A stretch of DNA of 64,000 nucleotides from contig NZ_SELT01000001.1 of NCBI RefSeq assembly GCF_004361065.1, forward strand, positions 124,001 to 188,000, given 5' to 3'. The DNA comes from Cognatilysobacter terrigena. GTDB taxonomy: Bacteria; Pseudomonadota; Gammaproteobacteria; Xanthomonadales; Xanthomonadaceae. This document shows, in pieces, positions 49,602 to 58,453 of the stretch. The stretch's first letter is position 1, and each line of letters starts with the position of its first letter. The notes under the pieces were generated by a model. The model had not been told where the DNA came from. It made no database searches and saw only the letters and a program-made list of their open reading frames with translations. The translations under genes were made by a program, and so were the position numbers.

Positions 49602-52600
49602 TCAATCGCTGCAGAAGACCCGTAGTCTTGCCCCAGAGGCTGACACCGCTGCCCAGCACGAGTGCAGGAGATGAGCTGCTTGAAACGCTTGCGCGGCAGG
49701 GCTTTCCTTCGCGAGTTCCTGGACCAGTGCGGACTTCGACATGGTCGCTCCCAGTACCAGCCAGACTTCCCGCGAAGTGTCGGGCGCCCGGATTCTTCTA
49801 TCGAGTAGGGACCAGGCATCCCTCGCGCCCGCGGGCCCTCGGCGAATGCGATTGAGTACCTGGCCCGTCGGAGTCTTTCCCGTGCGCCACGGTGCGCCCC
49901 AGTTTTTCAGGTTTGGTGGGCTGCGCATATTCAGCATGCTCAAGAACGATGCGTTCTTCACGGCTTGGCCGACCACTTCTTGAAGGGCGCTAGCTGACAG
50001 GGGCTTGTAGCTTGCTGCAGCCTTCGCGTGCGCCATCACAACTGTTTCGTTATTTGCCAAAAAGAAGTCGCACGTTTCCTTGTTCAAGTCATCGCAGATG
50101 ATGACGTCAGGGCTTGGAAGAAAAGGCGCGAGCTCCGAGGTTCCGTCGCCGATCGCATCAATCCGTCCAAACAGGGAGTGGGCCTCCCAGCCGCTCCCGT
50201 CCGCGGCGCAAGTAGCTCCTTTTTCGGAATTGATCGCCCGAAAGCCAGATATGGGATGCAAGATCCCCGACAAAAGTGATGTTGACGGATCGAATCGGCG
50301 GCCGGTCGGGATTTGTGGATCGAAGAAGCTACCGTGGACGTACAACGCGCTGCGCGAAGCTGGGACTACATTGAACGACTGCCGTCGGTTTAGCCACGAA
50401 ACCAAACCTTCGCTGCCGACGCTTTGGACATATCGATCGTCCAGGCTTTTTGACGCGATGACATATTGGCGACGTCGCGCGTCATAGGTGATCTCGCACT
50501 CCGTGACTTGCCCGTTTGCGACAAGCTCGAACTGCCATGTGCCGGGCTTCGACGGGTGAGCGACGCAATCAACACAGGCATCGTCGACCTCTAGCGGTTC
50601 GCCCGCGTCCCTCAAATCTTCCCTCAGTGCGAACACCGTCGATGCCTCTGCGAAGTCGACGAGCACGTTTCTGGGTGCGGTATTCGCTGGGCCGTCGGGA
50701 AGTTCGCGCGAATAACGCGATAGCAGGGTAGGGCCTCGTGCCCTGGTACTCGCAACCTTGGCAACGATGTCATCCGACCACGAGAAATATTCGTCAACGG
50801 TAGTCGACTTGCTGCTCTGCGACACTCGGCCCCGGCGGTAGCCGACGTACCGACGTATGGTGTCCGTCGCGCTTTCATCTGAGTAACCGGTGACCGCCGT
50901 GACTACGTGCTGGAAGTCGTCTAGGTAGGGGCTGAGATCATCCATGGACGGCGCGGTGGTGGTTCGCGTCCTCGATGTGCCGCGTGCAGCACTGCTGTTG
51001 CGCGTTGCAACCTCCGATATGCGGGTCCGAGGCCCTAGCTTTATGACCTTGCTCAAGCTCGCTTGCGGCGGCGCCCCGCAGATACCAGCTTCGAGCGCGT
51101 TTACGGGCAACATCCCACCGGAGTCATGAAACGCGATCAAGTTCTCGCTGGAATACAGCGTCGCTGCAACCAGGCCCAATCGTGGTTCTAGGAAATACAT
51201 GCCTGACAGCAGGCGGGAGCTGGACGCGCGCGTGTAGGCGAGGAGTAGGCGATGTGACTCTCCCGAATCGTATTCCCGCCACTCGCAGTCTCCCGCCCCC
51301 AGTTGATCGACGACCCATCGACGAACACGCTCAACGGTGCTGTGGTCCGTTCGAAGGATGTATGCGTCCTTTGGAAGCCTAAATTCCGTGAGAGGCGATG
51401 CCACGCGATCGAACGAAAAGGGAGCTTTGAACTCTCGATCGAAGTATTGGAGGCCGGAGAACCCAGTACGCAGCAGCTCGTTTACCTGCTTCGCAAGGGA
51501 ATTAGCGAGACTATCTGCAGTGACCGCCGCGTCGTACTCAAGAAACTGGTGCCACGTCTGTTCAAGTCGCCCCTCGTGGTGGTCGAGCACGAAAGCTGTT
51601 TCCCCTGTTCTGTTGCCGGGGTTCCGGGTTACGCGGCCGACTTGCTGGACGAACGCGCGGACGTTCATTGCCGGGCCGAACACTGCGAGCATGCGAAACG
51701 ATGGCTCGTCAACGCCCTCTAACAGCTTGAATTGGTGAATCCACACTTGCGCGCGTTCAGTTCCGCGTGCAGGAACGGAATCCCGAAGCCATGTCTCCCG
51801 CGCGTCAGTAAAGCGATCGTGAATTCCAATAACCGACCGTCCGGTGCCGCGAAACGCATTGCACAATCGACGAATGGAAGCCGCGTCCTCACAACGAATG
51901 ATGATCTTCGCTTCGTCACGCTTCGCTGCCGGCACATGACTCTCAAATGCGGCGATGACATCTCGGCAGTAGGCGTCGGGATCACTAAATTGCCCGCGTC
52001 TCAGCACTTGCACATCGCGTATTACGCCGCGGGAAACGGCGTCTCGAAACCGAAGTGTCGATACGCCCTGCTCGCTAATTCGGAAGGTCTTCAGGTCGTT
52101 CCGATAGGGCGTCGCCGTTAGCAGTACTGTCGGGCAGCGTAGGTCGCGAACCGTTTTGCTCCATGAAGACGCGGGTTCGTAGTGACCCTCGTCCATGAGC
52201 ACAATGTCTAGGTTCGCGCGAAGAGCTTCATATTTTCCTGGCTCTAGCCTCCGCCATCGATCAAGCATCTGTACCGTGGTGACCAGCACTGCTGGCTCTG
52301 TGCTCAATGCTGCTTTCGCGGAAAGCTCTGCGACTAGCCGCGCTGGTACCGTTATCCCCGCTTTCAAAAAGAACGCGCCGCTCAACTCCTCGATCAACTG
52401 GGAGCGGATAGCGACCCTGGGGGCTATCACGAGTGCACGTCGGATTCCGGGGCAGAGGCGAGTCAGGGTGGCGATGATTCCAGTTTTTCCCGAACCGGTT
52501 GGCATTTGAACCAGTGCGCACGAATCGTCGCTAGCTGTCCGATGCTGGACAAATCTAATGACGTTTTCCACAGCCTCCTTCTGATGAAGGTGAAGCCCTA

Positions 52601-52631
52601 ACCGTGAGAGCCCAGTTGGAATGCGAACCAT
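49602..52631 (-). CDS. SF2 DEAD/DEAH helicase with large C-terminal nuclease-like region
   Basis: 1009 residues, starting at ATG 52631 (MVRIPTGLSRLGLHLHQKEA) with GGGGAAAGG upstream. The helicase core has Walker A PTGSGKT (44-50), DEGH (147-150), TATPYR (172-177) and QQVGRVTR (329-336). About 600 residues after the core are unrecognised. Within them CDDLNKETCDFF (846-857) followed by MAHAKA (866-871) is spaced like an acidic-acidic-Glu then His-x-Lys nuclease motif; this reading is tentative. G+C is clearly lower and codon use more mixed than in the flanking genes, consistent with transfer. It follows a NERD protein gene on the same strand. A phage-defence or restriction role is plausible, not shown. 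Confidence 0.85.
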   Translation of the reverse strand: MVRIPTGLSRLGLHLHQKEAVENVIRFVQHRTASDDSCALVQMPTGSGKTGIIATLTRLCPGIRRALVIAPRVAIRSQLIEELSGAFFLKAGITVPARLVAELSAKAALSTEPAVLVTTVQMLDRWRRLEPGKYEALRANLDIVLMDEGHYEPASSWSKTVRDLRCPTVLLTATPYRNDLKTFRISEQGVSTLRFRDAVSRGVIRDVQVLRRGQFSDPDAYCRDVIAAFESHVPAAKRDEAKIIIRCEDAASIRRLCNAFRGTGRSVIGIHDRFTDARETWLRDSVPARGTERAQVWIHQFKLLEGVDEPSFRMLAVFGPAMNVRAFVQQVGRVTRNPGNRTGETAFVLDHHEGRLEQTWHQFLEYDAAVTADSLANSLAKQVNELLRTGFSGLQYFDREFKAPFSFDRVASPLTEFRLPKDAYILRTDHSTVERVRRWVVDQLGAGDCEWREYDSGESHRLLLAYTRASSSRLLSGMYFLEPRLGLVAATLYSSENLIAFHDSGGMLPVNALEAGICGAPPQASLSKVIKLGPRTRISEVATRNSSAARGTSRTRTTTAPSMDDLSPYLDDFQHVVTAVTGYSDESATDTIRRYVGYRRGRVSQSSKSTTVDEYFSWSDDIVAKVASTRARGPTLLSRYSRELPDGPANTAPRNVLVDFAEASTVFALREDLRDAGEPLEVDDACVDCVAHPSKPGTWQFELVANGQVTECEITYDARRRQYVIASKSLDDRYVQSVGSEGLVSWLNRRQSFNVVPASRSALYVHGSFFDPQIPTGRRFDPSTSLLSGILHPISGFRAINSEKGATCAADGSGWEAHSLFGRIDAIGDGTSELAPFLPSPDVIICDDLNKETCDFFLANNETVVMAHAKAAASYKPLSASALQEVVGQAVKNASFLSMLNMRSPPNLKNWGAPWRTGKTPTGQVLNRIRRGPAGARDAWSLLDRRIRAPDTSREVWLVLGATMSKSALVQELAKESPAAQAFQAAHLLHSCWAAVSASGARLRVFCSD

Positions 52632-52866
52632 GTGTGCTGCCTTTCCCCGTGTGAGCAGAAGACTAACGGCAAGGAGGCGGGAGCGAACGGAATAACGGGG
52701 TCGGGTTTGCGTTCCCCGGCGTGGCGGTCGCATGAGCCGGCACACGGGCCGGCCGCACGCTGGCGACGGCCCGGGTCGTTGCTTCGGCCGTCGCCTGGAA
52801 CACGTTGCCGAGTAGCGAAAGGGAGTTAGGTTCAATCACCCCGAACGGCGCGGCGAGCGCCTCGCA

Positions 52867-53760
52867 TTATTCGCTTGCTATCGGATATTTCGTGGCGAGG
52901 GCCTGGGCGATTAGGCCGCGCTTCGCCGCCGAAACGGTCTCATCGCCACGGGCGAACCACTCGCACCCGCGGCCCATCGGCGTGAACACGAAGATGTCGC
53001 CCGCCTTGCCAGCTTGGTTTTTTTCGATCCACCAGCCGGGTAGTGCAACCGCCGGCTGCACGTAGACGCCCTCTCCAAGAGTCTCCCGCAAGAACCCGGC
53101 CACGGACTGTGCTTGACGGCGTGCCTGCTCAAGAGGGGCGCTTGTCGCGAAATCTGGAAACCGTAGTGTCGAGCCGTCGAAGGCAACGACCGCCGGCTTG
53201 CCAGCAGAAATATTTTTTGGCTTGCGGAACGATTTGGTCTCGATCGCGAAGACGCCTCGGGGACTTACGACGACGTGGTCCACGTTGAAGCTGCCGAAGG
53301 GTAGGTCGTGAAGAATCAAACACCCTTCGGACATGAGACGGTTGAGCTGCATGCCCGTCACTCGCTCAGCGAGAAGCCCGTCTCGCGCCTGTTGCCTGCG
53401 CTTTGCGTGACGCTGATATTTCCATGCGCCAAAGATGAGGCAGCCGAGCCATCCCGCAATGAAGATGAGTTCGCCCACACCGAGGCGGACCATGCCCCAG
53501 TTGATTCTCATGGTTGCCCAAACGAGCGTAAGAAGTGGCGCTGCGATGATCATGACGTCAACGCCGAAGCTGGCTTCAAAGCTTTCGCTATCGATTCGCT
53601 CCAATAGCTGCTGACCGGGCAGGTGGCCAATTTGTTTCCCATAAAGTGGTGAGCGCCGTTGCCGACGTTGGCTTAGCCACTTAATGGTCAGGGTGATGGC
53701 CGCCGTGATGAATAACGAGCCGATAAAGATGAAGTGCCCCATGAATGCCTGCCACTTCAT
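52867..53760 (-). CDS. NERD-domain membrane protein
   Basis: 297 residues. Membrane helices at about 8-27, 66-84 and 96-112 are followed by a cytoplasmic NERD domain (about 125-250). The nuclease-like residues are in place: Glu132 (LLAERV), Asp161 (NVDHVVVSPRG) and Glu174-Thr-Lys176 (AIETKSF), the PD-(D/E)xK pattern of NERD. The family is widespread and implicated in DNA processing. The gene has the same low-GC character as the helicase 235 bases downstream on the same strand. Together they look like an acquired unit. Confidence 0.85.
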   Translation of the reverse strand: MKWQAFMGHFIFIGSLFITAAITLTIKWLSQRRQRRSPLYGKQIGHLPGQQLLERIDSESFEASFGVDVMIIAAPLLTLVWATMRINWGMVRLGVGELIFIAGWLGCLIFGAWKYQRHAKRRQQARDGLLAERVTGMQLNRLMSEGCLILHDLPFGSFNVDHVVVSPRGVFAIETKSFRKPKNISAGKPAVVAFDGSTLRFPDFATSAPLEQARRQAQSVAGFLRETLGEGVYVQPAVALPGWWIEKNQAGKAGDIFVFTPMGRGCEWFARGDETVSAAKRGLIAQALATKYPIASE

Positions 53761-54146
53761 GCGCGTAGTCCGTCGCTAAATTGGCGGCCAATTTGACGCG
53801 AAATGGAGTGGGTTTCCACACCCGAGACGTTCAAGCCGGCCTGACGAGGAACCGCCTGTGGTAAACGGCTCAGGTTCAGTGATCCGCTACGCCTGCACGA
53901 CCCGCCGGGAGTCTCCGATGGCCCAGGCGGGGGGACATCTCGCGACGTCAAATGCCGTACTTCCGCTTCAGCCCGCCTTGACGCGGTTGTAGTCGAATTC
54001 GAGAGCGCGTCGAAGATCATCACTTCGAAGATGAGACCTTCGAAGTGGTAGTCGGGGCCGCGGCCTGCGTCCTCGACAGAAGAGCGGGGTCAGGCTCACT
54101 CCGCGGGAGATCGGACCTGTCGCCTTTTCCACATTGACCCAACTCG
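53761..54146. other. Gene-free stretch with probable coding debris
   Basis: 386 bases between the NERD gene and the TPR lipoprotein. A minus-strand frame near 54000-54060 could read DYHFEGLIFEVMIFDAL and, after a 2-base shift, EFDYNRVKAG then stop, which looks like the tail of a broken gene. It also holds a perfect inverted repeat (54021-54047) and GGGGTCAGGCTCACT at 54086-54100, similar to REP-type termini elsewhere in the window. No intact gene is seen. Confidence 0.4.
54021..54047. repeat. Perfect 10-bp inverted repeat
   Basis: CACTTCGAAG (54021-54030) and CTTCGAAGTG (54038-54047) around a 7-base spacer. It lies within the coding debris at the edge of the lower-GC insert. Could be a hairpin or a protein-binding site. 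Confidence 0.5.
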
Positions 54147-55064
54147 TCAGGCGCCCGCCTCGATGCGGCTGAGCGCCGCGCCGGCGGTGTCGCGCCAAGC
54201 GGGGCTGAACTGCGGTTGCGTCGCGGCGCGTTGCAGCGCCGAGCGCACCGATGCCTTGCGCGTGGAGTACCGGTAGCCCTTCAGCACCGCGTCGAGCGCG
54301 GCGTCCTGACGGCCGAGCTCGGCATAGGTCTGGCCGAGGTTGAGCCACGTGGCCGAGCGCGTCGGCGACAGATCGAGCGCGGCCACGAGGCGCGACCGCG
54401 CGCGGTCATGGTCGCCCACCAGCATGTACGCGTAGCCGAGGTTGCCCAGCATCTCGGCGTCGCGCGGCTGCAGCACGAGCGCGTGTTCCAGCAGCGGGAT
54501 CGCGGCCTCCGGTCGACCACCGTTGATCAGTGCGATGGCACGGGCATTGAGGCTGCGTGCATCGCCGTCGATCGCCGTCGCGGCGGTGGCGGGTGCGCGC
54601 GGCTGCGCTGCGGTGTCGCGCGCGCGTTCGGGCGTGACGTCACGCGGTGGCGCTTGCGCGATGTCGCGCGTGGTGGCGACGCGCGGCGCGGGGGCGTCCG
54701 TCACGGGCGGCGCGGTGCGGGCGCTGCGCGCAGGTGCGGCGGGCGCGCTGGCGGCGGTCGTATCGCGACGCATGTAGGCCTCGGCCGCCGAACGTCCGGG
54801 GCTTTCGTCGCGCGGCACATCGTCGTCGAGCGCAACGTCCCCGTCCTGCTCGATGGCCTCCTGCGACGGGGCCTCCACCACGACGCGCTCGGCGACCGCA
54901 GGCGTCGAATCGCCAACGGAACTCGGCGAGCCCGGCGCGTCGGAGACATGGAAGAAATCGTCGGAATCCGACTTCGACGACTGGCAGCCGCCGGCGGCGA
55001 GCGCCGCCGCCAGGGCGAAGGCGAGGGCGACGGGTGCGTGCGTGGCGCGAGGGGAGATGTCCAT
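54147..55064 (-). CDS. TPR-repeat lipoprotein
   Basis: 305 residues from ATG 55064 (MDISPRATHAPVAL). The signal ends in the lipobox LAAGGC. A long low-complexity acidic and Ala/Pro-rich linker (about 35-175, e.g. QDGDVALDDDVPRDESPG) leads to three TPR units (about 180-290): NARAIALINGGRPEAAIPLLEHAL, DAEMLGNLGYAYMLVGDHDR and ATWLNLGQTYAELGRQDAAL (key residues of each). It resembles TPR lipoproteins associated with pilus or secretion assembly, but no such genes are nearby. Probably periplasmic scaffolding; function unknown. Confidence 0.82.
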   Translation of the reverse strand: MDISPRATHAPVALAFALAAALAAGGCQSSKSDSDDFFHVSDAPGSPSSVGDSTPAVAERVVVEAPSQEAIEQDGDVALDDDVPRDESPGRSAAEAYMRRDTTAASAPAAPARSARTAPPVTDAPAPRVATTRDIAQAPPRDVTPERARDTAAQPRAPATAATAIDGDARSLNARAIALINGGRPEAAIPLLEHALVLQPRDAEMLGNLGYAYMLVGDHDRARSRLVAALDLSPTRSATWLNLGQTYAELGRQDAALDAVLKGYRYSTRKASVRSALQRAATQPQFSPAWRDTAGAALSRIEAGA

Positions 55065-55332
55065 GCGCCCGACCGTAAGGATCGTGCGGTCGAAGGAGGG
55101 TTCAAGCGACGGGCCTGCGGTTAGAGCCGCTCCTGGAGTGTTCACCGTGGCGACGGGGTAAAGTTCATTGGCTCGTCCGGAAATTCGAGCCTGCCTCTTA
55201 TCGCTCGCACGTCGCTCGCACAGCCAATCCTCTTCACGTGCGTTCGGCCAAACCGAACGAAGACCGTCCGGGCGATGCGCTACCCCTGCGGATTCGACGG
55301 TGCGTTGAAGCGCGGCAGTGCAGGGTCGTGCG

Positions 55333-55746
55333 ATGACTCGAACCCCGTCTCTCTTTCCTCGCATCGTCGCCGTGCTGTTTGCGGCGGCGTTGTGCACGCC
55401 CGTCGTCGTCGACGCCAAGCCCGGGAAGCACGGTCACGGTCACGGCCATGGTCACGCCAAGGCGTGGAAGCACGGCGGATGGAAGCATCGGCTGCGGCTG
55501 TTCCGCGAAGTGGTGATCGAGCGACCGGCGACGCGGGTTGCAAGGCGCTTTCACGTCCACACGTCCACCGCGCCATCGGCGACGTATCGGGCGCGATCGA
55601 CCGTCGATGGCCGCATGTCGTCGGCGGGTGCAGCGCCGTCGAACTCGCGCAATGTGGCGTCGACATCGAGCGTGGCGTCCACGCAGAACGATGCGGCGCG
55701 GAGCGCGGCGGTCGGTAGTTTCATGGCGGATCATCCGCCGCGTTGA
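55333..55746 (+). CDS. Possible His-rich secreted small protein
   Basis: 137 residues from ATG 55333 with AGGG upstream. The signal peptide is convincing (FPRIVAVLFAAALCTPVVVDA, cleaved near DAKPG). It is followed directly by HGHGHGHGHAKAWKHGGWKH, which could bind metal. After about residue 60 the sequence becomes low-complexity Ser/Ala/Thr/Arg, and other frames are also open. The N-terminal half looks real, while the C-terminal half may be a shifted frame. I do not recognise a family. Confidence 0.45.
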   Translation: MTRTPSLFPRIVAVLFAAALCTPVVVDAKPGKHGHGHGHGHAKAWKHGGWKHRLRLFREVVIERPATRVARRFHVHTSTAPSATYRARSTVDGRMSSAGAAPSNSRNVASTSSVASTQNDAARSAAVGSFMADHPPR

Positions 55747-56140
55747 GCGCGTGCGAACTCGGAGCAGCGGGCGAGTGATCCATCTTCGGATAGCGAATGG
55801 TGGAAGGGCCGGACAGGGGAAGAGGTCAGGCTCTCAACCTGAGTAGTCGCACTGCTGCTGCAGGTCGACGCTGTTGGCGGCGAGGTCGGTCGTTGCCGCG
55901 CACCACGACCTGTCGCGGCATATCACGCAGATCGAGATCGAGTAGGCGGGGCACGAACATAGGGTCCGGCGGCTTGGGCGATCAGGACATCCGGCCTCGC
56001 CGCGCCCGCGTGTCGGACGACGACAGCTCGACTCGAAGCGAATCTCCGCCCGTATGAGGTGGCCGGCTCAAGGCCGCCCGCAGGCGACCGTTAACGGACG
56101 CGACGCAGTCCCGGAGATGGGGCCGACGAGGCCCCTCGAT
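55747..56140. other. Gene-free stretch containing a RAYT transposase relic
   Basis: 394 bases between the His-rich protein and the diguanylate cyclase. On the minus strand it holds a decayed RAYT start (55826-55960) directly followed by GAGGTCAGGCTCTCA (55822-55836). The right part (55961-56140) shows nothing I can assign. Confidence 0.4.
55826..55960 (-). pseudogene. Relic of a REP-associated tyrosine transposase (RAYT) N-terminus
   Basis: The 44-residue frame MFVPRLLDLDLRDMPRQVVV continues RGNDR, matching the typical RAYT opening (PRxLRLDLPxxPQHVVxRGNDR). It then goes out of frame into Arg/Ala-rich nonsense and stops. No HUH or catalytic Tyr region remains. The stop overlaps GGTCAGGCTCTC, a sequence of the kind seen at RAYT/REP ends. 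The call rests on remembered family consensus. Confidence 0.45.
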
Positions 56141-57249
56141 ATGCTCAGCGCCCTCAAAGACCTCGTGCTGACGCGCGATCCCAAGCAGCGCATCCGCCTC
56201 GCGCATTCGGGCCTGGCGTCGGTCTTGCTGCTCGCGGCCGTCGCGGCGATGCATGGGATGGCGGCGTTCGGCGTCAACGATGGCAAGGGCCTGTGGCCGT
56301 GGACGGCGGTGTCGATCACCTGCATCGTCGCGCTGTTTGCGGCGATCCGATTCGGCTGGTCGGCGCGTCTCAAGGATCCATCGCTGACGGTCGTGCAGCT
56401 GCTGTTCGCCGTGGCGTGCAGTGCGTCGGCCTATCGGGGGTCGCGGGCGCGGGGCACGGTGCGCCGCTCCTGATGGTCTCGGTGGTGCTGATGTTCGGCA
56501 TGTTCGGACTGCGCGCGGTGCAGGCGTGGCTGATCGGCGGCTATTCGGTTCTGGCCTTCGGGCTCGCCATGTATTCGGGCGTCCGCGCGCGCCCCGACAT
56601 CTACGACCCCCGCGTGCAACTCGCGTATTTCATCTGCCTGATCCTGTTCGTATGCGGTTTGACGGCGGTCAGCCAGCGCGTCGCGGCGATGCGCGATCGG
56701 CTCCGCGCGCAGCGCGCCGAACTCGCCGCGGCGCTGGAGCGCATCAGCCTGCTGGCGACGTCCGACGATTTGACCGGGCTGCCGAACCGCCGCGCGATGT
56801 CCGAACTTCTCGAACGCGAACGGCAGCGATCGGATCGCGCGGGGCATGCATGGTGCGTAGCGATCCTCGACATCGACCACTTCAAGCGCATCAACGACGT
56901 TCACGGACACGCCGCGGGTGATGAGGCGTTGCGTGTCGTCGCTCGCGTCTGCGCGACGACGATCCGCAGCTGCGACGCGGTGGCGCGCTGGGGCGGTGAG
57001 GAATTCGTACTGCTGTTCCGGGACGTGGATCCGGCGCACGCCGTGGCCGCGGCCGAACGTATCCGGGCGAGCGTCGCGGCGTCACCCGTGAGTTTCGGCG
57101 CGTCGACGTTCGGCCTGACCGCATCGATCGGCGTTGCGACCCATCAGCGCGGCGATGAAATCGCGCAGACGCTGTCGCGCGCCGATCGTGCGCTGTACAC
57201 GGCGAAGGTCGCCGGTCGTGATCGCGTGCGGGATGCGGCAATAGGTTGA
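56141..57249 (+). pseudogene. Diguanylate cyclase with N-terminal membrane region, frameshifted
   Basis: Two overlapping frames form one protein of about 369 residues if a single base is restored. The first frame (56141-56473) gives an N-terminal membrane sensor region (LASVLLLAAVAAMHGMAAF and later helices) and stops. The second continues it from about 56437 with LLMVSVVLMFGMFG helices, a coiled segment and a complete GGDEF domain (TSDDLTGLPNRRAMSE, DIDHFKRINDVHGH, active site RWGGEEFVLLF). The break is at a run of five G (56436-56440); six G would restore the frame. Either a true pseudogene, phase variation by slippage, or a sequencing error. If intact it would make c-di-GMP, which could stimulate PgaCD. 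Confidence 0.8.
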
Positions 57250-57559
57250 TGCGATCCGTGCCTGTTCACGTGTGATGTGTCGCGAGAAGGGGACGGTGGC
57301 AGTCGAACGGGTTCATTGCTTGCGAAATCGCAGCTTGCCTCATCGCCTTATGAAACCGCGGCGTCGACGGCGGGCAACGAGGGCCAAGTCCCACGTCTGC
57401 GAAATGACCTGACCTGTGCTGCGCAGGCGCGGGAGTCTGATTCAGACTCCCGGATAGGCGATGCGAGATGCGACGCACCGTCGGCGCGACGGGCACCTCA
57501 CGACCGCTTAGCGCCTGTACGCGTAACGTGCGCGGTCCAACCTCACGCAACCGCCGGCC
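57250..57559. other. Intergenic stretch with one strong palindrome
   Basis: 310 bases between the diguanylate cyclase and the DJ-1 gene. It contains the 23-base palindrome at 57430-57452 and no gene I can support. It presumably holds the promoter of the DJ-1 gene. Confidence 0.5.
57430..57452. repeat. 23-base near-perfect palindrome upstream of the DJ-1/PfpI gene
   Basis: CGGGAGTCTGA and TCAGACTCCCG, 11-base perfect arms around a single T. It sits 108 bases before the start of the DJ-1/PfpI gene. With almost no loop it suits a dimeric regulator site better than a terminator. Confidence 0.55.
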
Positions 57560-58243
57560 ATGAAGATCCTGATGGTGTTGACGTCGCACGACCGCCTGGG
57601 CGACACGGGCGAGAAGACGGGGTTCTGGCTGGAGGAATTCGCGGCGCCGTACTACGTGTTCAAGGACGCCGGCTTCGACGTCGCATTGGCGTCGCCCAAG
57701 GGCGGTCAGCCGCCGCTGGATCCGCGCAGTGATGCGCCGGACGCGCAGACGGACGCCACCCGTCGTTTCGGCAGCGACAATGCGGCGAAGCAGGCATTGG
57801 CGAACACGGCGAGGCTCGCCGACCTGCAGGCCAGCGAGTACGACGCGGTGTTCTATCCCGGCGGCCACGGCCCGCTGTGGGATCTCGCGTCCGATCCGCA
57901 TTCGATTTCGCTGATCCAATCCACGTATGCGGCGGTGAAGCCGCTCGGCCTGGTGTGCCACGCACCCGGTGTCCTGCGGGACGCGACGGGCATGGACGAG
58001 GCGCCGCTGGTGCAGGGCCGCAAGGTCACCGGCTTCACGAACAGCGAAGAGGAGGCGGTCGGCCTCACCAAGGTGGTGCCGTTCCTCGTCGAGGACATGC
58101 TGAAGGCGAGGGGTGCCCACTACGAGAAGGGCGCCGACTTCGCGAGCCACGTCGTGATCGACGGCAACCTGATCACGGGGCAGAACCCGGCATCGTCCGC
58201 CGACGCGGCCAAGGCCATGATCGGGTTGCTCGGCAAGGGCTGA
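57560..58243 (+). CDS. DJ-1/PfpI family protein (Hsp31-like)
   Basis: 227-residue class I amidotransferase-like fold. The nucleophile elbow is Cys133-His134 (GLVCHAPGVL), with the acidic partner likely Glu in GFWLEEFAAPY near the N-terminus. YPGGHGPLWDL is the characteristic loop. Family members act as glyoxalase III, deglycase-like or chaperone proteins in carbonyl stress. GKTGFWLEE-type sequence (seen as GEKTGFWLEE) favours the Hsp31-like glyoxalase subgroup. Likely a cytoplasmic stress protein. Confidence 0.9.
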   Translation: MKILMVLTSHDRLGDTGEKTGFWLEEFAAPYYVFKDAGFDVALASPKGGQPPLDPRSDAPDAQTDATRRFGSDNAAKQALANTARLADLQASEYDAVFYPGGHGPLWDLASDPHSISLIQSTYAAVKPLGLVCHAPGVLRDATGMDEAPLVQGRKVTGFTNSEEEAVGLTKVVPFLVEDMLKARGAHYEKGADFASHVVIDGNLITGQNPASSADAAKAMIGLLGKG

Positions 58244-58453
58244 TGCTCGCGGTAATCGACGTCGGAAAGTGCGCGCGCTTTGTGTCGCCTGAGCCGACGC
58301 CAGCGGGTGACCACCGATCCGATCCGTCCGATTTCCGCGAGCGCCGAATTTGAGTGCTGTTGCAGACTTTTCGCTCGAAGAACCAAGTCGTCGGGCGAGG
58401 CGGTTGGGTGCGCGCGAGCAGCGCTCTCTTCACCGTCATCGCCACGTCTGGCG

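Noticed and set aside
49602-53760. Prophage or integrative element
   Set aside because: No integrase, att duplication, tRNA at the border, or phage structural genes; only two genes and a broken tail.
55275-55718. 148-codon frame in another phase over the His-rich protein
   Set aside because: It lacks a ribosome site and signal peptide and is Arg-rich; the frame at 55333 has a clear export signal.
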